A stretch of DNA of 10,825 bases from Psychrobacter sp. (GCA_029264635.1 JARIAA010000178.1:1-10825); one strand, 5' to 3'; shown: positions 1-6,540, counted from the stretch's first letter. Numbers and translations are program-made. The notes: a model not told the origin generated them from the sequence alone.

Positions 1-857
1 TCATCAATGCTATCAGGTACACCATCACCATCAGAGTCAATATCTTCTTCGATGACGACTACTGGTGGAGCAACGACTACTGGAACCTCAGCTTCAGGCT
101 CTTGCATTGGTGGTACGGCTACTGTTGGTGCTAAATGACCACCAAGTACCACTTCTAGACCGGCCAAAGCCATGCCTTCCCACCAGTTATTATCGAAGTT
201 ATGAATCGCACGAGCTTCACCACGTAGGCTTAAAGCGTCGTTGATACGATACATAGCACCTAGACCTAGGTTACCAATAGTGTCTTTAGATGATGACACT
301 TCAGTACCCGCTTGAACTCGGCCTACAGAAGAACCTTGCTCGGTATCATAAGTTTCTTGGTTTTCTACTTTGATCTTAGATTGACCAGCACCCACTAATA
401 CATATGGTTTAAAGGCACTATCTGTATAACCCGTAAATTCTTCAGTACCGATTAAGAAGTTACCAGTAATCATGGTCTGTTCAACGTCAAAGCGGTTAAC
501 GCCAGCTTTTGCAGAATCTTCAGACGCTTCGCCGTTAGTGTTTGATACGCCATACTCTACTTGGAACTGCGTAGAAGGAGTCAATTCGATACCTAGTGCA
601 GCACCAGTATATAGACCACTTTCTTTAGCTACGCCGCCGTTAGGGTTACCATCACGATCACCGATCGGTTGGCCATTAGCGTTTCTGTATAAGTTTTTAC
701 CAGTACGTAGGATGTCACGTTGCTTATCCGCTGTATCATCGATGTCATCAGTAACATGATAACCTAGTAATAATGGGGTAATAGTAACGCCAGCGTTAGC
801 TGCTAAAGGCGCAGCTGCTAAGGCAACCAGAGCTAGAGCAATTTTATTCAATTTCAT
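1..857 (-). CDS. OmpA-family outer-membrane protein, 3' part cut by the window edge
   Basis: This is the N-terminal 285 residues of an OmpA-like porin. ATG at 857-855 is preceded by a strong ribosome-binding site (GGAGGA, 5-6 bases upstream). Residues 1-22 form a typical signal peptide (basic N-terminus, Ala/Leu-rich core, cleavage after ANA). Residues 23 to about 242 alternate hydrophobic and polar stretches with glycines, as expected of an eight-stranded OmpA barrel, and include a stretch ending NNWWEGMALAGLEVVLG. A Pro/Val-rich hinge follows at about 244-269, then DSDGDGVPDSID at 274-285. That is a thrombospondin-type-3-like Asp repeat, common in OmpA proteins just before the peptidoglycan-binding domain. 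The peptidoglycan-binding domain itself would lie beyond the left edge, so this is truncation by the window, not a broken gene. Expected role: outer-membrane anchor to the cell wall and possible small pore. The exact paralogue is uncertain. Confidence 0.88.
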   Translation of the reverse strand, partial: MKLNKIALALVALAAAPLAANAGVTITPLLLGYHVTDDIDDTADKQRDILRTGKNLYRNANGQPIGDRDGNPNGGVAKESGLYTGAALGIELTPSTQFQVEYGVSNTNGEASEDSAKAGVNRFDVEQTMITGNFLIGTEEFTGYTDSAFKPYVLVGAGQSKIKVENQETYDTEQGSSVGRVQAGTEVSSSKDTIGNLGLGAMYRINDALSLRGEARAIHNFDNNWWEGMALAGLEVVLGGHLAPTVAVPPMQEPEAEVPVVVAPPVVVIEEDIDSDGDGVPDSID

Positions 858-947
858 GGACTTCCTCCAAAGGATGATTTGAGTAATGCATTAAGCAAAA
901 CCGCTTCCTAAGATGTATTAAAAATGGACACCTTTTACGAATGCATA

Positions 948-953
948 ATTATA
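948..953 (-). promoter_or_regulatory. Candidate -10 element for the OmpA-like gene
   Basis: The minus strand reads a perfect TATAAT about 90 bases upstream of the OmpA-like start codon, in the AT-rich leader. No good -35 hexamer lies 16-18 bases further upstream (17 bases gives CTACTT), so this is a partial match. A start site near 941 would give a leader of about 84 nt. Confidence 0.35.
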
Positions 954-1014
954 CAACAAAACTAATTAAGAAGTAGCTTATCGACTATCAATTAAGTTTA
1001 CAACTTTTTTCGTT

Positions 1015-1075
1015 AAGCAGCTACACATTATTACACGATAGTGTTGCAACTAAAACACAATAGCCTGCTTTTTTT
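1015..1075 (+). terminator. Terminator-like hairpin with T7 tail, plus strand
   Basis: On the plus strand AAGCAG (1015-1020) pairs with CTGCTT (1065-1070). The stem continues with CTA (1021-1023) against TAG (1061-1063), with one bulged C at 1064. A smaller ACAC/GTGT hairpin sits inside the long loop. A run of seven T begins within the last stem bases (1069-1075), as in an intrinsic terminator. The minus-strand reading lacks a U tract. No plus-strand gene ends here: the OmpA-like gene is transcribed away. The element either ends an unrecognised short transcript or is a chance structure. Confidence 0.35.
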
Positions 1076-1228
1076 ACTAAGAATTAACATACGTTGCAGT
1101 TTCCGTCTTTTGAATGCTAATTCGCAATAGATATACAGCGATTTTCAACTATTGATTGCGCTTAGTCTAATACAATTGAATTTTTTTCTCTATTATAAAA
1201 ACTTAGCGTTCACTAATTGAAACATTTT
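1076..1228. other. AT-rich intergenic stretch, nothing recognised
   Basis: Part of the long gap between the OmpA-like gene and the pseudopilin gene. It is very AT-rich, has no credible ribosome-binding site plus open frame on either strand, no tRNA-like fold and no obvious repeat. Confidence 0.5.
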
Positions 1229-1258
1229 TTGACAGTAGTACTATATTTTGTTTATATT
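1229..1258 (+). promoter_or_regulatory. Candidate sigma-70 promoter upstream of the pseudopilin gene
   Basis: A perfect -35 TTGACA (1229-1234) is followed after 18 bases by TATATT (1253-1258, five of six matches to TATAAT). It points toward the pseudopilin gene. Transcription from about 1265 would give a leader of about 365 nt to the ATG at 1630, or about 180 nt to the alternative ATG at 1447. Confidence 0.5.
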
Positions 1259-1629
1259 ACAACAATGAACATTATTTCATAAAAATACTCAAAATTCTAG
1301 TGTAACGAGATAGTAGGCTTTAAAAATGGTTAGTTTGTGAAGATAATAAATAACAGGACAACGATCAAAACCAGATTTAAATCACACATATCAGCTAAAA
1401 GTCGTTAATTCGACAAAATAATTTATCATACAGGTAGTGCACAGCGATGCCTAAACCAAACCAGAAAGGTTCAACTATTCAGAAAAGTTTCATTGCTGAC
1501 TCTCTTAGGTTAATTTTTATTAAGAAGTCCTGCATCTACTTCAAACATAATAATGATACAACCAGCAGTAGATGTTTACTTTTTGCTAGTCAATTTACTT
1601 TATCTAAAGCGTCAAAAGCTACTGAAAGT

Positions 1630-2178
1630 ATGTTTTCATCCTCTAGACAACAGGGTTTTACTCTTATAGAGCTTCTAGTAACTGTTACGATTTTGGTTAT
1701 TATCGCTATTATCGCGACGCCAACTATTTTAACGCAGCTTGCGAACATGGAGGCTAAAAGAATTAAGAATGAATTAATGACTACCATGGCGATTGCTAAA
1801 GCAGAAAGCTATATTCGGCGGCAGGATTTGATAGTTTGCTTATCTAATGCTGGAGGTCGTTGCCATAGAGACAGTGATAAAAAGCTTTTGTTATTTGCCG
1901 ATAATAACGACAATCAGAATTTTGATTCTCAAGTAGATGTTCTATTGATTGAGCAAAACCTAAACCCTAAGTATAGTACCCTAAGTTTGCGAGTAGGAAG
2001 TAACCGCCATTACACTAAATTTTGGGGTGATAGCGGCAAACCTCGAGGTCATTTTGGACATATTAGATACTGCCCTACCTCAGCCTATAATCAATCAATG
2101 TATCAGATCTCTTTTAATCAACTGGGTATCGTTAAATACAAACCCAATGACATCCATCCTACTGAATGTGGTACCTAG
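1630..2178 (+). CDS. FimT/GspH-type type IV pseudopilin
   Basis: A 182-residue pseudopilin. From ATG 1630 the protein starts MFSSSRQQGFTLIELL: a short leader, the prepilin peptidase site G9|F10, Glu at mature position 5, then a hydrophobic helix to about residue 29. This is the class III signal of type IV pilins and pseudopilins. The distal part (SGKPRGHFGHIRYC, then a final strand with LGIVKYK) resembles the GspH/FimT domain. In known systems such minor pilins join the pilus tip complex, and FimT binds DNA during natural transformation. Four cysteines (70, 78, 148, 180) could form two disulfides. The frame stays open upstream to ATG 1447, adding 61 residues, but that extension would precede the pilin leader and looks non-coding, so 1630 was chosen despite a weak ribosome-binding site (GAAAG). 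It stands alone, convergent with pdxJ, with no other pilus genes in view. The sequence is visibly more AT-rich than the housekeeping block. Confidence 0.8.
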   Translation: MFSSSRQQGFTLIELLVTVTILVIIAIIATPTILTQLANMEAKRIKNELMTTMAIAKAESYIRRQDLIVCLSNAGGRCHRDSDKKLLLFADNNDNQNFDSQVDVLLIEQNLNPKYSTLSLRVGSNRHYTKFWGDSGKPRGHFGHIRYCPTSAYNQSMYQISFNQLGIVKYKPNDIHPTECGT

Positions 2179-2201
2179 TAAAATAAGCGAATACTATTTT
2201 A
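2179..2201. repeat. AT-only inverted repeat between convergent genes
   Basis: TAAAATA (2179-2185) and TATTTTA (2195-2201) form a perfect 7-bp inverted repeat with a 9-base loop. It sits between the convergent stops of the pseudopilin gene and pdxJ and overlaps the pdxJ stop codon. The A and T tracts flanking the loop could act as a weak two-way terminator, but the stem has no G-C pair. Confidence 0.3.
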
Positions 2202-2969
2202 TAAGATCCCTTGATGCATCGCATTTTTCATCATAATAACAGCCTTTTCAAGTCCTACAAATAAAGCATCAGCAATAAGCGCATGACCGATATTTAATTC
2301 ATAGATTCCACTAATCTGGGCAATAGCGCCTACATTATCACGAGTTAGGCCGTGACCTGCGTTGATTAGCAGTTTGTCATCTAAACGCTGCGCCATAGTA
2401 ACCGCCTCTTTAATACGCTGTAGCTCAAATTCCTGAGCTTCTAAATCTTTAGCCAAACCTACTTCAGCATAAGTACCTGTATGTAGCTCGATGGCGTCAG
2501 CGTGACAAGCAACGGCAGCAGCAATTTGCGTCTCATCAGGATCAATAAACAAAGAAACTTTGATACCTGCTGCATGCAACTCACTAAGATAGTCAGTCAA
2601 ATGGCTCGTCTGGCTCGCTACATCTAGCCCGCCCTCTGTGGTGAGCTCAGCCCGCTTTTCTGGTACTAGACAAACCCAAAATGGCTTGACTTCACGAGCA
2701 ATTGCCAGCATCTCAGCAGTTGCTGCCATCTCTAAGTTCAGTCTGGTGGTTAACTGCGCGGCTATCTCATAAACATCTGCGTCTTGAATATGGCGACGAT
2801 CTTCACGCAAATGGATCGTAATGCCATCCGCTCCCGCCTGCTCACATAACAGCGCTGCTGCTAAAGGACTAGGATAGGCAACACCGCGTGCTTGACGCAA
2901 GGTCGCTACATGATCGACATTAACACCTAGTAAAGGTTTATTTGCTAAGCTTTGTGAAGAGATGGTCAT
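2199..2969 (-). CDS. pdxJ: Pyridoxine 5'-phosphate synthase
   Basis: PdxJ condenses 1-deoxy-D-xylulose 5-phosphate with 3-amino-2-oxopropyl phosphate to give pyridoxine 5'-phosphate, the ring-closing step of the DXP-dependent vitamin B6 pathway in the cytosol. The 256-residue product shows the family hallmarks in order: LGVNVDHVATLRQARG near the N-terminus, AGADGITIHLREDRRHI with the active-site Glu/Arg/His cluster, the ELHTGTYA segment, and INAGHGLTRDN with the catalytic His, all on a TIM-barrel scaffold. Length is slightly above the usual 240-250. The ATG at 2969 has a good AAAGGA site 6-7 bases upstream. An in-frame TTG at 2990 would add seven residues but would bury that site inside the gene. 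It starts 27 bases after recO ends, so it is probably the last gene of the rnc-era-recO-pdxJ operon, as in many proteobacteria. Confidence 0.95.
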   Translation of the reverse strand: MTISSQSLANKPLLGVNVDHVATLRQARGVAYPSPLAAALLCEQAGADGITIHLREDRRHIQDADVYEIAAQLTTRLNLEMAATAEMLAIAREVKPFWVCLVPEKRAELTTEGGLDVASQTSHLTDYLSELHAAGIKVSLFIDPDETQIAAAVACHADAIELHTGTYAEVGLAKDLEAQEFELQRIKEAVTMAQRLDDKLLINAGHGLTRDNVGAIAQISGIYELNIGHALIADALFVGLEKAVIMMKNAMHQGIL

Positions 2970-2996
2970 AAAAAATCCTTTTGATAGCAATATATC

Positions 2997-3740
2997 TTAT
3001 TGGTAGCGCTGCTGCTGTTGCCATAATAAACGGCTTTGTAGGGGCTGATAATCAAGTAAATGGTCGATCAGATAACGATGCAGTTTTGACCAATCGTTTA
3101 GGGTAGTTTTAGCAATCCCTAATTGCTCCATTTCGATAATATGAGCGCCACTGAAAACGGCTTGTAAGCTGTCAATCGTCGTTTCATCAACTTGAATAAT
3201 CGGCATAAAACCTGCGTCAGGTAAGAATCGATACACCGTTCCAGGTTCGATAGGTGCCAGCATATGGTCATGCGCAAGCGTCAAGCCAAAACCCAATTCT
3301 TGAAATAAATAATATTCAAATTGACGTAAACATAGCCTTAGCTCGGTCGCTGCCAAAGGCTGCTTTAGTTGCAACAAACTATCTCGATAATGTTGCCATA
3401 ATAGTGGCATAGGATCTTCGCTAGGAAGTAGTTTCCATAATATCTCATTCAAATATAGAGCGGCGTACTGCTGCTGACCCTTTATTTGTTGATAACGTAA
3501 TGGATCAGTCTCAACGACGATTGTCTCATTATTCTCAGCCGATACTAAATTAATCTGACTAAAGGTCTTCAAATCGCGCTTCCCAGTCGCAAAAAGCTGT
3601 AACTGCTCAAAGAGAGGCGCGCCTTTTTTGCCAATACCATGCACCACACCATATTGCTGAGAAAACAAATAATAAAGTGCACGCTTTTCTTGATAGGGCC
3701 GCTGATGTAGTAAATAACCTGTCAATGCTTCGTTGCGCAC
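2997..3740 (-). CDS. recO: DNA repair protein RecO
   Basis: RecO helps load RecA onto SSB-coated single-stranded DNA with RecR (and RecF) in the RecFOR pathway of gap repair and recombination, and can anneal strands. The 247-residue product begins with the expected N-terminal OB-fold (TGYLLHQRPYQEKRALYYLFSQ, then HGIGKKGAP). A helical C-terminal domain follows with QFEYYLFQELGFGLTL, a typical RecO segment. No zinc-binding Cys cluster is seen, as is normal in gammaproteobacteria. The start is GTG at 3740, with GGAG nine bases upstream. There is no better in-frame ATG. The gene lies 41 bases after era and 27 before pdxJ, so it is probably cotranscribed. Confidence 0.92.
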   Translation of the reverse strand: MRNEALTGYLLHQRPYQEKRALYYLFSQQYGVVHGIGKKGAPLFEQLQLFATGKRDLKTFSQINLVSAENNETIVVETDPLRYQQIKGQQQYAALYLNEILWKLLPSEDPMPLLWQHYRDSLLQLKQPLAATELRLCLRQFEYYLFQELGFGLTLAHDHMLAPIEPGTVYRFLPDAGFMPIIQVDETTIDSLQAVFSGAHIIEMEQLGIAKTTLNDWSKLHRYLIDHLLDYQPLQSRLLWQQQQRYQ

Positions 3741-3781
3741 TTTTTATTACTCCAACATTGATTAGACTTAATCCATTTTAA

Positions 3782-4954
3782 TCAATAGCCCAAGCTTGTC
3801 AGTGCCCGCTCATCGTCCGACCAACCACGCTTCACTTTTACCCACAGCGTTAACATTACTTTCTTATCAAACAGCTGTTCCATATCCTTGCGCGCATCCA
3901 TACCAACCTGCTTGATACGTTGACCTTTTTCACCAATAACAATGGCTTTTTGTCCATTACGTTCTACATAGATAGTCGCATCAATAAACGTACAGGCTTT
4001 ACGTGGTCGACCCGTTTTGGGGTCTGTATGAGCCGCCTCATCTTTAAATCCGTCAATCTGTACCGTTAAATCGTAAGGTACTTCATCGCCTGCACTACGC
4101 ATGATTTTTTCGCGAATGATTTCGCTGGCTAAAAATCGCTCAGAGCGATCCGTAATTTGCTCGGTGTCATAGATAGGTGCTGCATTTGGCAGATGGGAGG
4201 CAATCACTTCTTCGAGCCGATCAAGGTTCTGATTTTTAAGGGCTGAGACTGGTACGATATCAGCGAAATCAAAGCTTTCATTAAAGGTTTCGATAAGGGG
4301 CAAAACAGAGCCTTTATCCTTTAAGGTATCGGCCTTATTTATCACTAATACTACCGTCAGATCCGTGTCGCCAAGCTTTTGCAGCGTGAGTAAGTCATCA
4401 TCACGCCACTGGTCCGAGTCCACTACAAACAACACCAAATCGACATCTACTAGCGCTGAGACAGCAGCCTTATTCATACGCTCATTGATGGCACGCACTT
4501 CATTACCGTGAATACCTGGCGTATCTACAAACACCGCCTGCATCTCATGAGTCGTTAAAATACCATGAATACGGTGACGGGTCGTTTGCGGTTTACGTGA
4601 GGTAATCGATAGTTTTTGCCCCAACAAATGGTTCATTAAGGTTGACTTACCAACGTTTGGACGTCCGATAATCGCGACATAACCGGCTTTAAAATCATTA
4701 GCAACACCATCGCTATTGTTCGGTGCAAAGAAACCATCGATTGCATCGTTATTTTCAAGATCGGTGATGCCATTAGACTCATCGTCACGACTATCGTCTT
4801 GCTGCTGAATGGCTGTTAATGATTCGCCTATTTTTCTGCTTTCTTGTCCAGTTTTTAGAGGTGCTACGGTATCAGTTTGATTGACGTCAGTATTTTCTGT
4901 CATATTGTTGGCATTGTCTCTAATAGTAGATGGCAAGTCGGATTGATTGCTCAT
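3782..4954 (-). CDS. era: GTPase Era with a long acidic N-terminal extension
   Basis: Era is an essential GTPase that binds the 3' end of 16S rRNA and the 30S subunit during ribosome maturation. In this 390-residue protein the GTPase motifs are complete: G1 GRPNVGKS (97-104), G2 region QTTRHRI (123-129), G3 DTPG (144-147), G4 NKAD (206-209) and G5 SALK (237-240). The C-terminal KH domain has its GEKG loop at 341-344 and ends VKVKRGWSDDERALTSLGY. Typical Era is about 300 residues. Here residues 1 to about 88 are an added polar, Asp/Asn/Gln/Ser-rich segment with no recognisable domain, probably disordered. The ATG at 4954 has AGGA seven bases upstream, so the extension is probably translated. 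Internal Met18 remains a possible start, but it would still leave about 70 extra residues. The gene lies downstream of the interrupted rnc and may have its own promoter (5005-5033). Confidence 0.95.
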   Translation of the reverse strand: MSNQSDLPSTIRDNANNMTENTDVNQTDTVAPLKTGQESRKIGESLTAIQQQDDSRDDESNGITDLENNDAIDGFFAPNNSDGVANDFKAGYVAIIGRPNVGKSTLMNHLLGQKLSITSRKPQTTRHRIHGILTTHEMQAVFVDTPGIHGNEVRAINERMNKAAVSALVDVDLVLFVVDSDQWRDDDLLTLQKLGDTDLTVVLVINKADTLKDKGSVLPLIETFNESFDFADIVPVSALKNQNLDRLEEVIASHLPNAAPIYDTEQITDRSERFLASEIIREKIMRSAGDEVPYDLTVQIDGFKDEAAHTDPKTGRPRKACTFIDATIYVERNGQKAIVIGEKGQRIKQVGMDARKDMEQLFDKKVMLTLWVKVKRGWSDDERALTSLGY

Positions 4955-4985
4955 AGGATAATCCTGTGGGTTTTGATTGTAAACT

Positions 4986-5020
4986 TAGGAAGCTCTATCA
5001 TTTACTAATAAGGCTTCCTA
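4986..5020. repeat. 8-bp inverted repeat in the era leader
   Basis: TAGGAAGC (4986-4993) and GCTTCCTA (5013-5020) are perfect inverted repeats 19 bases apart. One arm falls in the spacer of the candidate era promoter, the other just after its predicted start site. It may be an operator-like site or a leader hairpin. There is no clear U tract, so a terminator is unlikely. Confidence 0.4.
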
Positions 5021-5033
5021 TGCTTATTATCAA
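5005..5033 (-). promoter_or_regulatory. Candidate sigma-70 promoter for era-recO-pdxJ
   Basis: The minus strand reads TTGATA (5033-5028, five of six matches to TTGACA), a 17-base spacer, then TATTAG (5010-5005, four of six). It lies about 50-80 bases upstream of the era start codon in the 151-bp rnc-era gap. It would let era be expressed independently of rnc. Confidence 0.35.
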
Positions 5034-5105
5034 TTTAAAAAATTTAAGGGTCTATACCGTTTATCGAGGCAGATTTAAAATGTATCAACGCTAAGGTTTA
5101 CCATA

Positions 5106-5900
5106 TTAACGTTTTTTGAGCGCGCCAGGTAACTTATGCAATTGATTGATCATAAGCTCAGCTGCTTTTTGCTCAGCGATACGGCGGCTTTCACCTGATT
5201 CAGTGATATCAGGGCAGTTAGCAATATTGACGTGACAGCGTACTACAAATATCTGATAAGGCGCGTTACCGCGAGTCTCAACTAACTCATAGTGCTGTAA
5301 GTCAAACTGTTTGGATTGTAGCCATTCTTGCAAACGACTTTTGGCATCCTTGAGTGCTTTTTGGTCATTAACATTGTCAATCAAGTCGCCATACCATGCT
5401 AGTACACAATTACGAGTGACATCCATATCTTGACTATCTAAATAAATAGCCCCTATCAATGATTCTACTGCATCTGCCAATATAGACGCACGATTGCGGC
5501 CACCCCCTTTACGCTCACCAATACCTAAGATCAAATGGTTAGACAGCTCTAAGTTCTGCGCAATAGTGACCAGCGACTCTTGACGTACCAATGTAGCACG
5601 CATGCGAGTCAAACGCCCCTAATTTTGATTGGGATAACGATGATATAAAGCCTCTCCAACAATCATACCAAGAAGCGCATCACCTAAAAACTCTAACCGC
5701 TCATAGTTTTTTTTACTGTCAAAAGAGCGATGCGTCAGTGCAAGTTTGGGCAAGCTTAAATCATTAAAGGTATAACCTAGCTTGCGGGTCAATACTTCCA
5801 GACGCTGAATAAAATCTGAGCTGATAGGCAAAGTCTCCATAGTTACGCTATTTTTTTTAGCAGTAGGCAGCGCTTGGTACGGTTGTGGAGTTGATTTCAT
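5106..5900 (-). pseudogene. rnc: Ribonuclease III interrupted by one in-frame amber codon
   Basis: RNase III cuts double-stranded RNA, including the 16S/23S precursor stems. One frame from ATG 5900 to TAA 5106 spans 265 codons and encodes the whole enzyme, except for TAG at 5619-5621 (codon 94). Before it lie LALTHRSF and the signature NYERLEFLGD, with metal-site residues matching E. coli E38, E41 and D45 at 67, 70 and 74. After it come the matches to D114 and E117 (SILADAVESLIG) and a full double-stranded-RNA-binding domain ending in a basic tail. Fragments: 93 residues (5619-5900), and a C-terminal piece that could restart at TTG 5612 or ATG 5603. Each lacks half of the catalytic site. No shift of frame occurs and both halves look unchanged by decay, so the stop is recent, an error, or suppressed. 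The ATG at 5900 has only a distant AAAGGA, and ATG 5840 is an alternative start. It lies between DUF4845 and era. Confidence 0.88.
5619..5621 (-). other. In-frame amber stop inside rnc
   Basis: The minus strand reads CAA AAT TAG GGG CGT TTG across the block where RNase III has Glu-Gly followed by the Ser/Thr-Arg-Met-Arg-Ala-Thr-Leu-Val stretch. TAG stands where the conserved Glu (E. coli E65) is expected, one base away from GAG. The new TAGGGG also resembles a ribosome-binding site ahead of TTG 5612 and ATG 5603. Confidence 0.85.
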
Positions 5901-5958
5901 GCGTGGCTTTTGGCTATCCTTTGATATGAGTCATTTAAAAGTAAATAGGGTTTATTAA

Positions 5959-5980
5959 ATAAGGGCCGCTTGACCCTTAT
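5959..5980. repeat. Hairpin in the rnc leader
   Basis: ATAAGGG (5959-5965) and CCCTTAT (5974-5980) form a perfect 7-bp stem with an 8-base loop in the 116-bp gap between DUF4845 and rnc. On the minus strand it is followed by TTAATAAA, so it could be a weak terminator or attenuator. It is shorter than a typical RNase III substrate. Confidence 0.4.
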
Positions 5981-6016
5981 AAATGATTGATAATTGGTAA
6001 AACATGATGAACAAAC

Positions 6017-6412
6017 CTACTCTGCTGAAGTAGCGTTTATTTCACCTTCAAAGCGATTAACGATGTCGACATTACCAAAAAAATTACTGGTTTTAGCGTA
6101 TTTTTTATAAATAGCCAGCTCACCTGTTTTCTTATTGGTAAAAGTAAATATCTCTTCTGCCGATGTATCATAATCAGCGTTAATAGACAATTGACGATTG
6201 ACACGTTCAACGAACTGTTTGGCCGTCTCGCCATTGCTGTTGGCCTCTTTTAACTGCGTGCTCAAGGTTTTATCCAGCTGGTAATCACCGACTTGCGCAG
6301 GCATTATCGCAATAATTAACTTACCTGCAATGACAATAATAATCAGCAGTAAAACAATGCTAGTTACCCCAGATCCGCGCTGCGCCGTCAAACTTGTTAA
6401 CTGGTGCGCCAT
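6017..6412 (-). CDS. DUF4845 family small membrane protein
   Basis: A 131-residue protein of unknown function. Residues 1-15 are a short polar N-terminus with QRGSG, 16-37 form one strongly hydrophobic helix (Val/Leu/Ile-rich, VTSIVLLLIIIVIAGKLIIAI), and the rest is a polar domain. This is the usual layout of DUF4845 proteins, which are encoded between lepB and rnc in many beta- and gammaproteobacteria. The N-terminus is reminiscent of pilin-like or single-pass inner-membrane proteins, but there is no prepilin peptidase site. The ATG at 6412 has AAAGGA nine bases upstream. Assignment rests mainly on position, size and topology. Any part in envelope or protein export is a guess from its neighbour lepB. 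Confidence 0.8.
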   Translation of the reverse strand: MAHQLTSLTAQRGSGVTSIVLLLIIIVIAGKLIIAIMPAQVGDYQLDKTLSTQLKEANSNGETAKQFVERVNRQLSINADYDTSAEEIFTFTNKKTGELAIYKKYAKTSNFFGNVDIVNRFEGEINATSAE

Positions 6413-6511
6413 AAGCTTCTGTCCTTTAATAATTCTATAAATTGGCTATTGTTTTGTCGATTCCATCAAGTGTTATCTTTTATTTATCTTCATTATCCGT
6501 ACACCTCTTTT

Positions 6512-6540
6512 CTAAGATAGGTAGTACGGCTAATTGTCAA
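6512..6540 (-). promoter_or_regulatory. Candidate promoter upstream of DUF4845-rnc
   Basis: The minus strand has a perfect -35 TTGACA (6540-6535). The best -10 choices are weak: TCTTAG after 17 bases or TATCTT after 15. It lies about 100-130 bases upstream of the DUF4845 start, inside the 219-bp gap after lepB, where an internal operon promoter would fit. Confidence 0.3.

Noticed and set aside
472..759. Plus-strand open frame of 95 codons
   Set aside because: It lies antisense within the OmpA-like gene, whose frame, signal peptide and ribosome-binding site are clear. Its translation looks like no known protein.
1447..1629. N-terminal extension of the pseudopilin gene from ATG 1447 (61 extra residues)
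   Set aside because: A prepilin leader with the GFTLIE site should lie at the very N-terminus. The extension has no family likeness and would put the processing site near residue 70.
2027..2236. Plus-strand frame of 69 codons overlapping the pseudopilin 3' end and the pdxJ end
   Set aside because: It overlaps two well-supported genes in another frame and has no ribosome-binding site or recognisable domain.
2970..2990. TTG start for pdxJ, seven residues earlier
   Set aside because: The AAAGGA ribosome-binding site fits ATG 2969 and would be inside the coding region if TTG 2990 were used.
5619..5621. Programmed amber readthrough or pyrrolysine insertion
   Set aside because: The codon replaces a conserved Glu in a housekeeping nuclease. 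No readthrough signal and no pyrrolysine genes are visible in this window. It cannot be excluded genome-wide.
5106..5900. Frameshift, or two separate real genes, in the rnc region
   Set aside because: Both pieces are in the same frame, separated only by one TAG and join into one continuous RNase III alignment, so this is a nonsense codon, not a frameshift or two genes.
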